Positions 17,011-25,499 of a stretch of DNA of 64,000 bases are shown here, piece after piece. The notes beneath the pieces were generated by a model, which was not told where the DNA came from, did no database searches, and saw nothing but the letters and a program-made list of their open reading frames with translations. The position numbers were made by a program, and so were the translations under genes. The number at the start of each line of letters is the position of its first letter. The stretch's first letter is position 1. The stretch is from Roseiarcus sp963787135 (GTDB taxonomy: Bacteria; Pseudomonadota; Alphaproteobacteria; Rhizobiales; Beijerinckiaceae), in NCBI GenBank assembly GCA_963787135.1, contig CAWBBW010000016.1, positions 10,616-74,615 of the forward strand. The letters are read 5' to 3'.

Positions 17011-17907
17011 TCATGTCTTACCGCTGACGAAACCGAAGCCGTGCAGGAGCTCCTTGAGGCCCGGAGCGAGATCGCTCCGCTCGAGCGCGAAGGCGATATT
17101 GGCGGAGAGAAAGCCTAGTCGCGAACCGCAGTCGTAGGTGCGTCCGTCGAAGCGGACGCCATAAAACTTTTGCGTTCGGGCGAGCTGGATCATGCCGTCC
17201 GTCAATTGTATCTCGCCCCCGGCGCCCTTCTCCACCAGCTCGAGGATCTGGAAGATTTCCGGCTGCAGGATGTAGCGGCCAGCGATGATCAGATTGGATG
17301 GCGCCGATCCCTGTTTCGGCTTTTCGACCATGCCGGTGATTTCGAATGCATGGCCATCGTCGCGGCCTACCGCCACAACGCCGTACTGATGCGTTTCAGC
17401 AGCCGGGACCTCCTCGACGGCAATGACATTGCCGCCATACTGATCGTAGGCCTCGACGCACTGGACCAGACAACGCCCGCCGCGCGGGCCCCCTTTCGTC
17501 ACCATGTCGGGCAAAAGTACCGCGAAGGGCTCGTCGCCGACGATCTCGCGCGCGCACCAGACCGCGTGGCCGAGGCCGAGCGGCGCCTGCTGGCGGGTGA
17601 AGCTGGTCGCGCCGGGGGCGGGGAGGTCGCCCATCAGCGCGGCATATTCGAGCGCCTTCCCGCGCCGCTTCAACGTGTCTTCGAGCTCATAGGACGAGTC
17701 GAAATGGTCCTCGATGACGCCTTTGTTTCGCCCGGTCACGAAAATGAAATGCTCGATTCCGGCCTCGCGCGCCTCGTCGACGACGTGCTGCAGGATCGGC
17801 CGGTCGACGACCGTCAGCATCTCCTTCGGGATCGCCTTGGTCGCAGGCAGGAATCGCGTGCCGAGGCCGGCGACCGGGAGGACGGCTTTGCGAATCGGTT
17901 TTTTCAT
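17011..17907 (-). CDS. galU: UTP-glucose-1-phosphate uridylyltransferase
   Basis: Makes UDP-glucose from UTP and glucose 1-phosphate. The 298-residue protein has the nucleotidyltransferase signature AVLPVAGLGTRFLPATKAIP at residues 9-28, KEMLTVVDRPILQ after it, and the VEKP motif near residue 205. Length is typical. It is divergently transcribed from galE with 134 bp between the starts, so the two probably share a control region; together they supply UDP-glucose and UDP-galactose for envelope polysaccharide. Confidence 0.96.
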   Translation of the reverse strand: MKKPIRKAVLPVAGLGTRFLPATKAIPKEMLTVVDRPILQHVVDEAREAGIEHFIFVTGRNKGVIEDHFDSSYELEDTLKRRGKALEYAALMGDLPAPGATSFTRQQAPLGLGHAVWCAREIVGDEPFAVLLPDMVTKGGPRGGRCLVQCVEAYDQYGGNVIAVEEVPAAETHQYGVVAVGRDDGHAFEITGMVEKPKQGSAPSNLIIAGRYILQPEIFQILELVEKGAGGEIQLTDGMIQLARTQKFYGVRFDGRTYDCGSRLGFLSANIAFALERSDLAPGLKELLHGFGFVSGKT

Positions 17908-18041
17908 CGGGGATCGGTCCTGATCGGGAACAGATGATCGCTCGGGGCGGTGAAAGTGCTATCGCTTAACAGGTCCCGCGCCGGCGATCCAAGCAGCAAT
18001 TGGGGCGCGCGCGACGCAGGGTAAAGCGAGAGGAGACGCGA

Positions 18042-19040
18042 ATGAGCGTTCTGGTGACCGGCGGCGCGGGATACATCGGCGGTCATATGACGCTGGGTCT
18101 CATGGACGCGGGAGAGACGGTCGTCGTTCTCGACAATCTTTCGACCGGCTTTGCCTGGGCGGTGCCCGATGGCGCGAAGCTTGTCGTCGGCGACACGGGG
18201 GACGCCGACCTTGTCGCGAAGATCATAGCCGAGCACAAAGTCGACGCGGTCGCGCATTTCGCGGCGAAGATCGTCGTGCCCGAATCGGTCACGGACCCAC
18301 TCGGGTATTACCTCAACAACACGTCGAACGCGCGCACCCTGATCGAAACGGCGATCCAGGGCGGGGTCAAGTCCTTCATCTTTTCTTCGACCGCGGCCGT
18401 CTACGGTGAAACCTCGTCCGAGCCGGTGGCCGAGGATGCGCCCCTCTTGCCGATCTCGCCTTACGGGCGGTCGAAGCTGATGGTCGAATGGATGCTCAAG
18501 GACGCATCGCGCGCCTATGATTTTCGCTATGTCGCGCTGCGCTATTTCAACGTCGCCGGGGCCGATCCGGCGGGCCGCCTCGGCCAGTCGACGCCGAAAG
18601 CCACGCATCTCATCAAGCGCGGGGTTCAGACGGCGCTCGGGATCTATCCCAGCCTCGAAATCTTCGGCCAGGACTATCCGACGCGGGATGGCACGTGCGT
18701 ACGCGACTATATCCAGGTAACCGACCTTATCGACGCGCATCTGGCGGCGCTCGCCTATCTGCGCGATGGCGGAGCCAGCCTCGTTTGCAATTGCGGCTAC
18801 GGCCATGGGCAGACGGTCAAGGAGGTCGTCGATGTCGTCAAACGCGTGTCGGGCGTGGATTTCGGGGTGATCATGTCGCCGCGTCGCCCGGGTGATCCGG
18901 CCGCCCTCGTCGCAAGGGCCGATCGGGCGAAGAGCGCGCTCGGCTGGAAGCCTTCTCGCGACAATCTCGACGACATCGTTCGTCAGGCGCTCGACTGGGA
19001 ACGGCGCCTCCACAACCGCCGCCCTGACGTCAAGCCTTGA
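18042..19040 (+). CDS. galE: UDP-glucose 4-epimerase
   Basis: NAD-dependent interconversion of UDP-glucose and UDP-galactose. The 332-residue extended SDR has TGGAGYIG (6-13), catalytic S116 and Y141/K145 in YGRSK, and the typical C-terminal SPRRPGDPAALVA region. The ATG at 18042 is preceded by AGAGGAG. Its pairing with galU across a shared upstream region supports the assignment; C4-epimerases of other nucleotide sugars are a minor alternative. Confidence 0.93.
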   Translation: MSVLVTGGAGYIGGHMTLGLMDAGETVVVLDNLSTGFAWAVPDGAKLVVGDTGDADLVAKIIAEHKVDAVAHFAAKIVVPESVTDPLGYYLNNTSNARTLIETAIQGGVKSFIFSSTAAVYGETSSEPVAEDAPLLPISPYGRSKLMVEWMLKDASRAYDFRYVALRYFNVAGADPAGRLGQSTPKATHLIKRGVQTALGIYPSLEIFGQDYPTRDGTCVRDYIQVTDLIDAHLAALAYLRDGGASLVCNCGYGHGQTVKEVVDVVKRVSGVDFGVIMSPRRPGDPAALVARADRAKSALGWKPSRDNLDDIVRQALDWERRLHNRRPDVKP

Positions 19041-19176
19041 CGGCGGCCGCTTTCCCGCCGACGGCCTTCACTATTTGCATCGCCCCGCCTTTTGGGCTTT
19101 ACATCGTTGCGCCATTCGGTGGATTTGGCGGCAAACTCTTCGGGGGGAATCGTATGCGCCCGGGCGACCGGCGAGA

Positions 19177-19932
19177 ATGAGCGCGGACGATATTCTCGTC
19201 ACCGAGGGCGTCAGCAAGCGCTTCGGCGATTTCAGCGCGGTCAGCGACGTCTCCTTGCGCGTTCAGCGCGGGGCGATACACGCGCTGATCGGCCCGAACG
19301 GCGCGGGCAAGACCACCTGTTTCAACATGCTGACCAAATTTATCGCGCCGAGCTCCGGGCGAATCACGTTCAACGGCCGCGACATCACCGCGATGAGGCC
19401 GGCCGACGTCGCGCGGCTCGGTCTCGTACGCTCGTTCCAGATTTCGGCGGTGTTTCCGCACCTGACCGCGCTCGAAAACGTACGCATTGCCTTGCAGCGC
19501 AAGCGCGGCGATTCGTTCGACTTCTGGCGCTCGAAGTCGGCGCTCGAACCGCTCAACGGACGCGCCCTCGAGCTCCTGGACAATGTCGGGCTGACGTCTT
19601 TCGCCTATTCGAAGGCGGGAGAAATCTCGTATGGCCGCAAACGGGCGCTGGAATTGGCCACCACCCTCGCAGTCGAGCCGGAGATGATGCTGCTCGACGA
19701 ACCGATGGCGGGCATGGGACATGAGGACATTGACCGGATCGCCGAACTCATTCGCCGAGTGTCGGCAAACCGGACGATCCTGATGGTCGAGCACAATCTT
19801 CAGGTCGTCGCCAATCTGTCGCACCGCATTACAGTGCTGACGCGCGGGCGGGTGCTGGCGGAAGGCGATTATCGGACGGTGTCGGAGAACGCGGAGGTCC
19901 GTCAGGCCTATATGGGGGCAGGACATGACTGA
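19177..19932 (+). CDS. Branched-chain amino acid-type ABC transporter, LivG-like ATPase
   Basis: ATP-binding subunit, 251 residues. Walker A GPNGAGKTT near residues 36-44, a signature-region variant EISYGRKRALELA, and Walker B MMLLDEPMAG. The LivG hallmarks are the extended PHLTALENVRIALQ region and the switch His in LMVEHN. The ATG at 19177 overlaps nothing upstream; galE ends 136 bp before. Its stop overlaps the LivF-like start by 8 bp. This is the first of four transporter genes that lack an adjacent binding-protein gene. Confidence 0.93.
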   Translation: MSADDILVTEGVSKRFGDFSAVSDVSLRVQRGAIHALIGPNGAGKTTCFNMLTKFIAPSSGRITFNGRDITAMRPADVARLGLVRSFQISAVFPHLTALENVRIALQRKRGDSFDFWRSKSALEPLNGRALELLDNVGLTSFAYSKAGEISYGRKRALELATTLAVEPEMMLLDEPMAGMGHEDIDRIAELIRRVSANRTILMVEHNLQVVANLSHRITVLTRGRVLAEGDYRTVSENAEVRQAYMGAGHD

Positions 19933-20668
19933 AGCCGCCCACGTCCAGACCCCAGCGGCCGCGGCGGCGACGGTCCTGAAAGTCGAGGGCCTGCAGGCCT
20001 GGTACAACGAATCGCATATCCTGCATGGCGTCGATCTCGACGTGCGCGAGGGCGAGGTCGTCACATTGCTCGGGCGAAACGGCGCCGGCAAGACGACGAC
20101 GTTGAAGTCGATCATGGGTATCGTGGGCAAACGCAGCGGCTCGGTCACGTTTCACGACCGGGAGCTGATCGGCCTTTCGATCGACCGGATCGCCCGGCTC
20201 GGCGTGGCGCTCTGCCCGGAAGAGCGGGCCATTTTTGCGACCCTGTCGGTCAAAGAGAACCTCTTCCTGCCGCCTGAGATCGCCAGGACGGGCGCGATGA
20301 GCGTGGAGCGGATCTTCACACTATTTCCCAACCTGAGCGAACGGCTTTCGAGCGGGGGCGGCAAGCTTTCCGGCGGCGAGCAGCAGATGCTCGCAATCGC
20401 CCGAATTCTTCGCACCGGCGCCCGGTTCCTGATGCTTGACGAGCCGACCGAGGGGCTTGCCCCGGTCATCATCCAGCAGATCGGGCGCACGATCGCGGAA
20501 CTCAAGCGCGAAGGCTTTACGATCCTGCTCGTCGAGCAAAATTTCCGCTTCGCCGCCACCATCGCCGACCGCTTCTTCGTGATGGAGCACGGCCGCATCA
20601 TCGACGCCTTCGCCAATTCCGAGCTTCCGGGAAAGATGGACATGCTGCACGAGGCGCTGGGCGTATGA
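19925..20668 (+). CDS. Branched-chain amino acid-type ABC transporter, LivF-like ATPase
   Basis: Second ATPase of the system, 247 residues. Walker A GRNGAGKTTT, signature LSGGEQQMLAIAR, Walker B FLMLDEPTEGLAP and switch region LLVEQN are all intact. The DEPTEGLAP form is typical of LivF. The N terminus has a short Ala-rich extension (TEAAHVQTPAAAAATV) before the ABC core. Overlap with the upstream ATPase gene implies translational coupling. Confidence 0.94.
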   Translation: MTEAAHVQTPAAAAATVLKVEGLQAWYNESHILHGVDLDVREGEVVTLLGRNGAGKTTTLKSIMGIVGKRSGSVTFHDRELIGLSIDRIARLGVALCPEERAIFATLSVKENLFLPPEIARTGAMSVERIFTLFPNLSERLSSGGGKLSGGEQQMLAIARILRTGARFLMLDEPTEGLAPVIIQQIGRTIAELKREGFTILLVEQNFRFAATIADRFFVMEHGRIIDAFANSELPGKMDMLHEALGV

Positions 20669-20714
20669 CAGCGACCGCCGTGACTCGACTGCTCGGGTGC
20701 GATGGAGGCGTTCC

Positions 20715-21605
20715 GTGAACGTCTTCGGTCACGTCATCAGTTGGCCGCAGCTTTACGGCCAGCTGCTGATCGGGCTTATTAACGGGTCGTTCTATGCGCT
20801 CTTGAGCCTTGGCCTCGCCGTCATTTTCGGCATGCTGACCATCGTCAACTTCGCCCACGGCGCCTTCTACATGATGGGGGCGTTCGGCGCTTACTTCCTG
20901 CTCAAACTTGCGGGGCTTAATTACTGGTGGGCGCTGATCCTTTCGCCGCTTGCCATTGGGGCAATCGGGGCGCTCGTCGAGCGTCTGTTCCTGAAGCGCC
21001 TAGTCGGCCTGGACCCACTCTACAGCCTGCTCCTGACCTTCGGCCTCGCGCTCATCTTTCAGGGCCTGTTCCAGAACTTTTTTGGCGCCTCGGGGCTGCC
21101 CTATGCAATCCCTAAACAGCTCTCGGGCGCCTACAATCTCGGCTTCATGTTCCTGCCCGTCTATCGTGGATGGGTGATCGTCGCTTCCGTGGTCGTTTGT
21201 TTCGGGACCTGGCTCGTGATTGAAAAGACGAAGCTCGGCGCCTACCTGAGGGCCGCGACGGAAAATCCGACCATGGTCCGCGCCTTTGGCATCAATGTGC
21301 CGCGCATGGTCACGCTGACCTATGGTTTCGGTGTGGCGCTCGCGGCCTTCGCCGGCGTCCTGGCCGCGCCGATCAATCAGGTCCGCCCGGGGATGGGAGC
21401 CGACATCATCGCCGTTGTTTTCGCGGTGGTGGTGATCGGCGGCATGGGCTCGATCCTGGGCTCGATCCTGACCGGTTTTGTGCTTGGGGTCGTCGAGGGC
21501 CTGACCAAAGTCTTTTATCCCGAAGCATCGAACACGGTCGTGTTCGTGATCATGGCGATCGTGCTGCTGATCCGGCCTGCGGGCCTGTTCGGGAGGACTT
21601 TGTGA
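20715..21605 (+). CDS. Branched-chain amino acid-type ABC permease, LivH-like
   Basis: A 296-residue inner-membrane permease with about eight transmembrane segments. The family motif GLAVIFGMLTIVNFAHGAFY near the N terminus and the cytoplasmic loop RAATENPTMVRAFGINVPR are clear. A GTG start at 20715 is chosen because GGAGG lies six bases upstream; an in-frame GTG at 20697 is less likely. The stop overlaps the GTG of the LivM-like gene. Confidence 0.93.
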   Translation: MNVFGHVISWPQLYGQLLIGLINGSFYALLSLGLAVIFGMLTIVNFAHGAFYMMGAFGAYFLLKLAGLNYWWALILSPLAIGAIGALVERLFLKRLVGLDPLYSLLLTFGLALIFQGLFQNFFGASGLPYAIPKQLSGAYNLGFMFLPVYRGWVIVASVVVCFGTWLVIEKTKLGAYLRAATENPTMVRAFGINVPRMVTLTYGFGVALAAFAGVLAAPINQVRPGMGADIIAVVFAVVVIGGMGSILGSILTGFVLGVVEGLTKVFYPEASNTVVFVIMAIVLLIRPAGLFGRTL

Positions 21606-22576
21606 GCGTGCGCCTCGAGGCTCCCGCGGTTGCGGTCGATACGACGGCGCGAAATCGCCGCGCCAACGCGATCGCCTTCGCTGTGATGCTCGCGCTAATC
21701 GTCATCGCCCCTTTCGTCGCCTACCCATTCTTCATCATGCAGGCGCTGTGCTTCGCCCTGTTCGCCTGCGCATTCAATCTGCTCATCGGCTATGTCAACC
21801 TGCTTTCGCTCGGCCACGCGATGTTCCTGGGGTTGGCGAGCTACGTCTGCGCACACGCCGCCAAGGTCTGGGGCCTCGAGCCGGTCTCTGCGATCGTGCT
21901 GGGCGTGGCTGCTTCCGCGGCGCTCGGCCTCGTGACGGGAGCGTTGGCTATTCGCAGCATCGGCATCTATTTCGCGATGATCACTGTGGCGTTCTCGCAG
22001 ATGGTCTATTTCTTCTGCGTCGAGGCGCCGTTCACGCATGGCGAGGACGGAATCCAGGGCGTTCCCCAGGGACGCGCGCTGGGGCTGTTCGATCTATCGA
22101 ATCCCTGGGTTCTCTACGTCTTCGTCGCCATTGTCTTCCTCTTCGGCTTTCTGGCTGTCCAACGCGCGGTCAACTCTCCGTTCGGCGAGATTCTTAAGGC
22201 GATCCGGGAAAACGAGCCGCGCGTCATCTCACTCGGGTATCGCTCGATGCAGTACAAGCTCGCGGCCTTCACCCTGTCGGCCGCGATCGCAGGCCTCGCT
22301 GGCGCCACCAAGGCGATCGTTGCGCAAAACGCATCGCTCACCGATGTGTCCTTCGCCATGTCGGGCGAGGTCGTGCTGATGACGCTCGTTGGCGGCATGG
22401 GCACGTTCTACGGGCCCGTCGTTGGCGCGTTCATCGTCGTTTCGATGCAGAACTATCTCGCCCAATACGGGGAATGGGTCACGGTGATACAGGGCGTCGT
22501 TTTCGTCGCCTGCGTGCTGGTCTTCCGCCGTGGCATCGTCGGTGAACTCGCAGCGCGGGCCAGGATCTCGCTCTGA
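21602..22576 (+). CDS. Branched-chain amino acid-type ABC permease, LivM-like
   Basis: A 324-residue permease with about nine transmembrane segments. Family features: FNLLIGYVNLLSLGHAMFLG, the loop LKAIRENEPRVISLGY and the GGMGTFYGPVVGAF segment. It starts with GTG overlapping the previous stop. No periplasmic binding-protein gene follows; the next feature is a long palindrome and a PHA depolymerase gene. The transporter may therefore use a binding protein encoded elsewhere. Confidence 0.94.
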   Translation: MSVRLEAPAVAVDTTARNRRANAIAFAVMLALIVIAPFVAYPFFIMQALCFALFACAFNLLIGYVNLLSLGHAMFLGLASYVCAHAAKVWGLEPVSAIVLGVAASAALGLVTGALAIRSIGIYFAMITVAFSQMVYFFCVEAPFTHGEDGIQGVPQGRALGLFDLSNPWVLYVFVAIVFLFGFLAVQRAVNSPFGEILKAIRENEPRVISLGYRSMQYKLAAFTLSAAIAGLAGATKAIVAQNASLTDVSFAMSGEVVLMTLVGGMGTFYGPVVGAFIVVSMQNYLAQYGEWVTVIQGVVFVACVLVFRRGIVGELAARARISL

Positions 22577-22608
22577 TCGCCTCGGGCGAGCCCTTCTCAA
22601 ATGGTCAG

Positions 22609-22635
22609 ACGCCATTGTGCGGTGCACAATGGCGT
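22609..22635. promoter_or_regulatory. 27-bp perfect inverted repeat upstream of the PHA depolymerase gene
   Basis: ACGCCATTGTGC, a 3-base centre GGT, then GCACAATGGCGT: 12-bp arms without mismatch, 76 bp before the depolymerase ATG and 33 bp after the LivM-like stop. It is not followed by a T-run, and the sequence downstream is A/T-rich (22651-22680), so an operator is more likely than a terminator. PhaR-type regulators of PHA granule genes bind GC-centred inverted repeats of similar kind; assigning this site to PhaR is inference. Confidence 0.5.
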
Positions 22636-22711
22636 GCTATCGTTTGCGCATTGAAGTTTTGATTTCTTAATTTCTATTTTCGGAGACGCGTGACAATTCA
22701 GGGGGATACCC

Positions 22712-23815
22712 ATGTTGCATAGCGCAAAATCCACGCCGGCCGGGCTGCAGGGCTATAACGTTCAAAAGAACCAAAATTCCATTTCGGGACTTTCTTCCGG
22801 CGCCTTCATGACGGTCCAATTGCATCTGGCGCATTCGGCGAAATTTGTCGGGGCGGGGATCATTGCCGGCGGCCCGTATCGCTGCGCGGAATCATTCCGC
22901 GACACAGCGCCCGTGGCGGACGACGCCTATGCCATGAACGCCCTCTATATCTGCATGACCCCTTTGACGCAGAGAACGGCGCCCAACTCTCAGCGCCTTG
23001 CCGATCTGGCCCGCGAGACTGCCGCCGCCGGCAAGATCGACCCTGTCGCCAATCTGGCCGACGATCGCGTGTATATTTTCACCGGCAACCGGGACGAAGT
23101 GGTCGGTTCGATTGTGGTGCTCAGCACGCGCCAGTTCTATGAAGCGCTGGGCGTGAAATCCAATCAGATCAAATTCATCGATACCGTGCCCGCGGGCCAC
23201 TCGATCATCACGGACAATGCCGAAGACTCGCCGTTGGGCGCGAACCAGCCGCCGTACATCAACAACGGAGGCTTCATGCAATCCCATGATATCCTGCGTC
23301 ACATCTACGGTGATCTGAAGGCTCCTTCCGGGCATTTGAGCGGAGAGCTCATTCGCTTCGACCAGTTCGACTTCCTCGGCGCCGATGTGGCCTATGCGAG
23401 CATGGGCCGATACGGTTACGTCTATGTGCCGGAAGCCGTGAAGCGCGGCGCCACCGCTCGTGGAGTGCATATTGCGCTGCACGGCTGCAAGCAGGGCTAT
23501 AGTTACGTCAACTACATGACTGGCCTGGCGGCGATTACGAGCCAGCCTCCATATGGCGACCGCTACATGACCACGACGGGCTACAATCAGATCGCGGACA
23601 GCAACGACATCATCGTGCTCTACCCCCAGGTCACCGGCACAGACGACAACAAGGCGCAAAATCCGGATGGTTGCTGGGACTGGTGGGGTTACACCTCCGA
23701 CAATCCGGATAACCCGGACTACTACTCCCGTGACGCCGTTCAGATCCGCGCTGTCCACAAAATGCTGGAGCAGCTTTGCAGCGGCCGGCCTTCCATGAAA
23801 GCGTCCAAGTCATGA
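22712..23815 (+). CDS. Polyhydroxyalkanoate depolymerase / PHB-depolymerase-family esterase
   Basis: A 367-residue alpha/beta hydrolase that would cleave short-chain polyhydroxyalkanoate. The lipase box GLSSG places the nucleophile at Ser28, unusually near the N terminus as in the type-2 catalytic-domain depolymerases; later motifs are HIALHGCKQGYS (oxyanion region) and NPDGCWDWWGY. No signal peptide is visible, so it may act inside the cell on stored granules. The ATG has a strong GGGGGA ribosome-binding site. The next ORF, phasin-like, starts inside its last codons, suggesting granule-associated function. Confidence 0.88.
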   Translation: MLHSAKSTPAGLQGYNVQKNQNSISGLSSGAFMTVQLHLAHSAKFVGAGIIAGGPYRCAESFRDTAPVADDAYAMNALYICMTPLTQRTAPNSQRLADLARETAAAGKIDPVANLADDRVYIFTGNRDEVVGSIVVLSTRQFYEALGVKSNQIKFIDTVPAGHSIITDNAEDSPLGANQPPYINNGGFMQSHDILRHIYGDLKAPSGHLSGELIRFDQFDFLGADVAYASMGRYGYVYVPEAVKRGATARGVHIALHGCKQGYSYVNYMTGLAAITSQPPYGDRYMTTTGYNQIADSNDIIVLYPQVTGTDDNKAQNPDGCWDWWGYTSDNPDNPDYYSRDAVQIRAVHKMLEQLCSGRPSMKASKS

Positions 23816-24207
23816 CGAGCACCTCCCTTACGGTCGCGGCCTCCGGCAGGGAGCTCGCTTCCACGGCTCCTCGGACCGCGCCAATTCCCCATCCTGCGTT
23901 GCATCATGCGCTGAGGGGCGTTGCGCTCCAGAGCGACTGGGCGGCCCGCGCTCTGTGCAATGCGAGCGCAACTGCGGAGGTTTTCGCCTCGGGAATCGAC
24001 GCGGAGAGTTCTGGAAGAGTTGATGCAAATGCAACATGCCGCATTGCAGCGGCTCTTCACGCTGCAGAGCAGCTGGCTCCAGGACTGGAAAAGCTGGATC
24101 CAATATTCCGACCTGATCAAAGGGGCCAATACAACGTTCAAGTTTGTCGAACGGGAGGGCAACATTGTCGCCCAATGCGTCCAATTGCTGAGCAAGCAGT
24201 CCGCTGA
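23812..24207 (+). CDS. N-terminal part of a probable frameshifted phasin-like gene
   Basis: This 131-codon frame opens with an ATG overlapping the depolymerase stop by 4 bp (ATGA), the expected operon arrangement. Its first ~64 residues look like a helical granule-protein N terminus (for example HHALRGVALQSDWAARALC), but after about 24001 the frame turns into unconvincing sequence while the next frame takes up a clear phasin-like helix. The simplest reading is that this ORF and the next are one gene split by a single inserted base near 24007. Confidence 0.4.
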   Translation: MTSTSLTVAASGRELASTAPRTAPIPHPALHHALRGVALQSDWAARALCNASATAEVFASGIDAESSGRVDANATCRIAAALHAAEQLAPGLEKLDPIFRPDQRGQYNVQVCRTGGQHCRPMRPIAEQAVR

Positions 24208-24307
24208 TCTGATTGGCCTGCAGGAAAATATAGATGTCGACTATTCCTATTGGATCAACCAGAAGCTGAGCGAGAAGCGGAAATCGCTCTCCATCGCCGA
24301 AAATTGA
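23921..24307 (+). CDS. Phasin-like protein, C-terminal part
   Basis: The frame read from here contains a phasin-like helical sequence from about 24010 on: LEELMQMQHAALQRL, SWLQDWKSWIQYSDLIKGAN and QSADLIGLQENIDVDYSYWI, the pattern of proteins that coat polyhydroxyalkanoate granules. Residues before LEEL are not phasin-like. An internal ATG at 24023 with GGAAGAG upstream could start an 94-residue product. More likely it is the 3' part of a longer gene beginning at 23812. Confidence 0.6.
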   Translation: MRSRATGRPALCAMRAQLRRFSPRESTRRVLEELMQMQHAALQRLFTLQSSWLQDWKSWIQYSDLIKGANTTFKFVEREGNIVAQCVQLLSKQSADLIGLQENIDVDYSYWINQKLSEKRKSLSIAEN

Positions 24308-24423
24308 GGGCTTGGTGCTGAACCGCGCGGCCTCCGACGGCTACTGGTTGGCCGCCCTTACCGACCAGTCATTATTTCACGGTCACAGGGGCTTTCTCCG
24401 CCTATGTGTGGGCGCGCCGCGGT

Positions 24424-25269
24424 CTATTGCGTCGCCATCCTGACGACGTGCCCGCCGGGGCCCGGGCGCGGCGCGACCGCGAACTCGGGCAAATAGCGCG
24501 CGACCAGCGCCGCACGGTCGAGGTCCTCGATACCGGCGAAGCCGAGATCGCGCGCTCGCCGATGAAGCGCGTCCGTATCGAGGTAGCATCGGAAAGGCTC
24601 GCCGATCGCTGCTACCCGCGCTGCCAACTCATCGTGAAAGCCGCGAACGTCCGCCTCTTGAATTGTCTGCGGCGGGTTGGCGTAGTCGAAGACGATCTCC
24701 ACGCCGCCGGGGAAGCGCGCGAGCTCTCCGAGCGTGGCGAAGACCGCCTCCTCAGTCAGATAGGGCGTGACCCCGAGCCAGAGCACGAAGGTGCGCCGAC
24801 CGGTGTCGAAACCGCCCGCCTCGAGCGCCGAAGTCATGCTCCCGCGCTCGAAGTCATGCGCCACAAATGCAACGTGCAGCGCTTCGGCGACGCCGGCGCG
24901 GGCGAGCCGGCGCCGCTTATCGCTCTGCGTCGCCGGATGATCGAGTTCGAAAACCCTGAGGCCGTCGGAGCTTTCGAGCCGGTAGGCGAACGTGTCGAGT
25001 CCCGCACCGAGAACGAGGATCTGCCGGACACCCATGCCAATCGCCACCTTGGCGGAGTCCTCGGCGAAACGGCTGCGCATCGCGATGAAGAGCCTGAGGG
25101 CGCGCCGCTCCGGTTGTTGCCTGGCCAGCGCGACCGCTTCCTCGGCGTCCTCGCCGAGAATGGCGAGCGCCAGCGGGTCGGCAAAAACCATGCCGCGCTC
25201 CAGAGCCTGATGCGCCGCTCGATGTCCCGCCGCCCCCAACGCCGTGCGGCTGGCGTGCCCGTGCTTCAT
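24424..25269 (-). CDS. SAM-dependent methyltransferase, leucine carboxyl methyltransferase-like family
   Basis: A 281-residue protein with VLGAGLDTFAYRL as SAM-binding motif I, FELDHPATQSDKRRRL after it and LWLGVTPYLTEEAV, which together mark the LCMT/TIGR00027 methyltransferase family. Substrate unknown; such proteins are often linked to polyketide or specialised metabolism in actinobacteria but occur in many genomes. The ATG at 25269 was preferred over a TTG at 25296. It is convergent with the phasin-like gene and divergent from the epimerase-like gene. Confidence 0.85.
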   Translation of the reverse strand: MKHGHASRTALGAAGHRAAHQALERGMVFADPLALAILGEDAEEAVALARQQPERRALRLFIAMRSRFAEDSAKVAIGMGVRQILVLGAGLDTFAYRLESSDGLRVFELDHPATQSDKRRRLARAGVAEALHVAFVAHDFERGSMTSALEAGGFDTGRRTFVLWLGVTPYLTEEAVFATLGELARFPGGVEIVFDYANPPQTIQEADVRGFHDELAARVAAIGEPFRCYLDTDALHRRARDLGFAGIEDLDRAALVARYLPEFAVAPRPGPGGHVVRMATQ

Positions 25270-25499
25270 CGGAGCGCGATCGTACAGAGGCGACAAATGA
25301 CTGTCGAGCTGCTGCCTCTCTGAAGCGCCTGGCTTTAAGCAAAGCCAATCGATTTCTCGTAGGTGTCCGCTGCCAGCTCATGCGTTTCGCTGCGTCACTG
25401 ACTTTGCGTAAGCCTCGCCGTTTGACGCGGCTCCTTGCTGGCCCTAAGGGAAATGGCGCGCTAATTTGGGCTTGTACGAGTCGGTGTGGGGCGGTCGCC

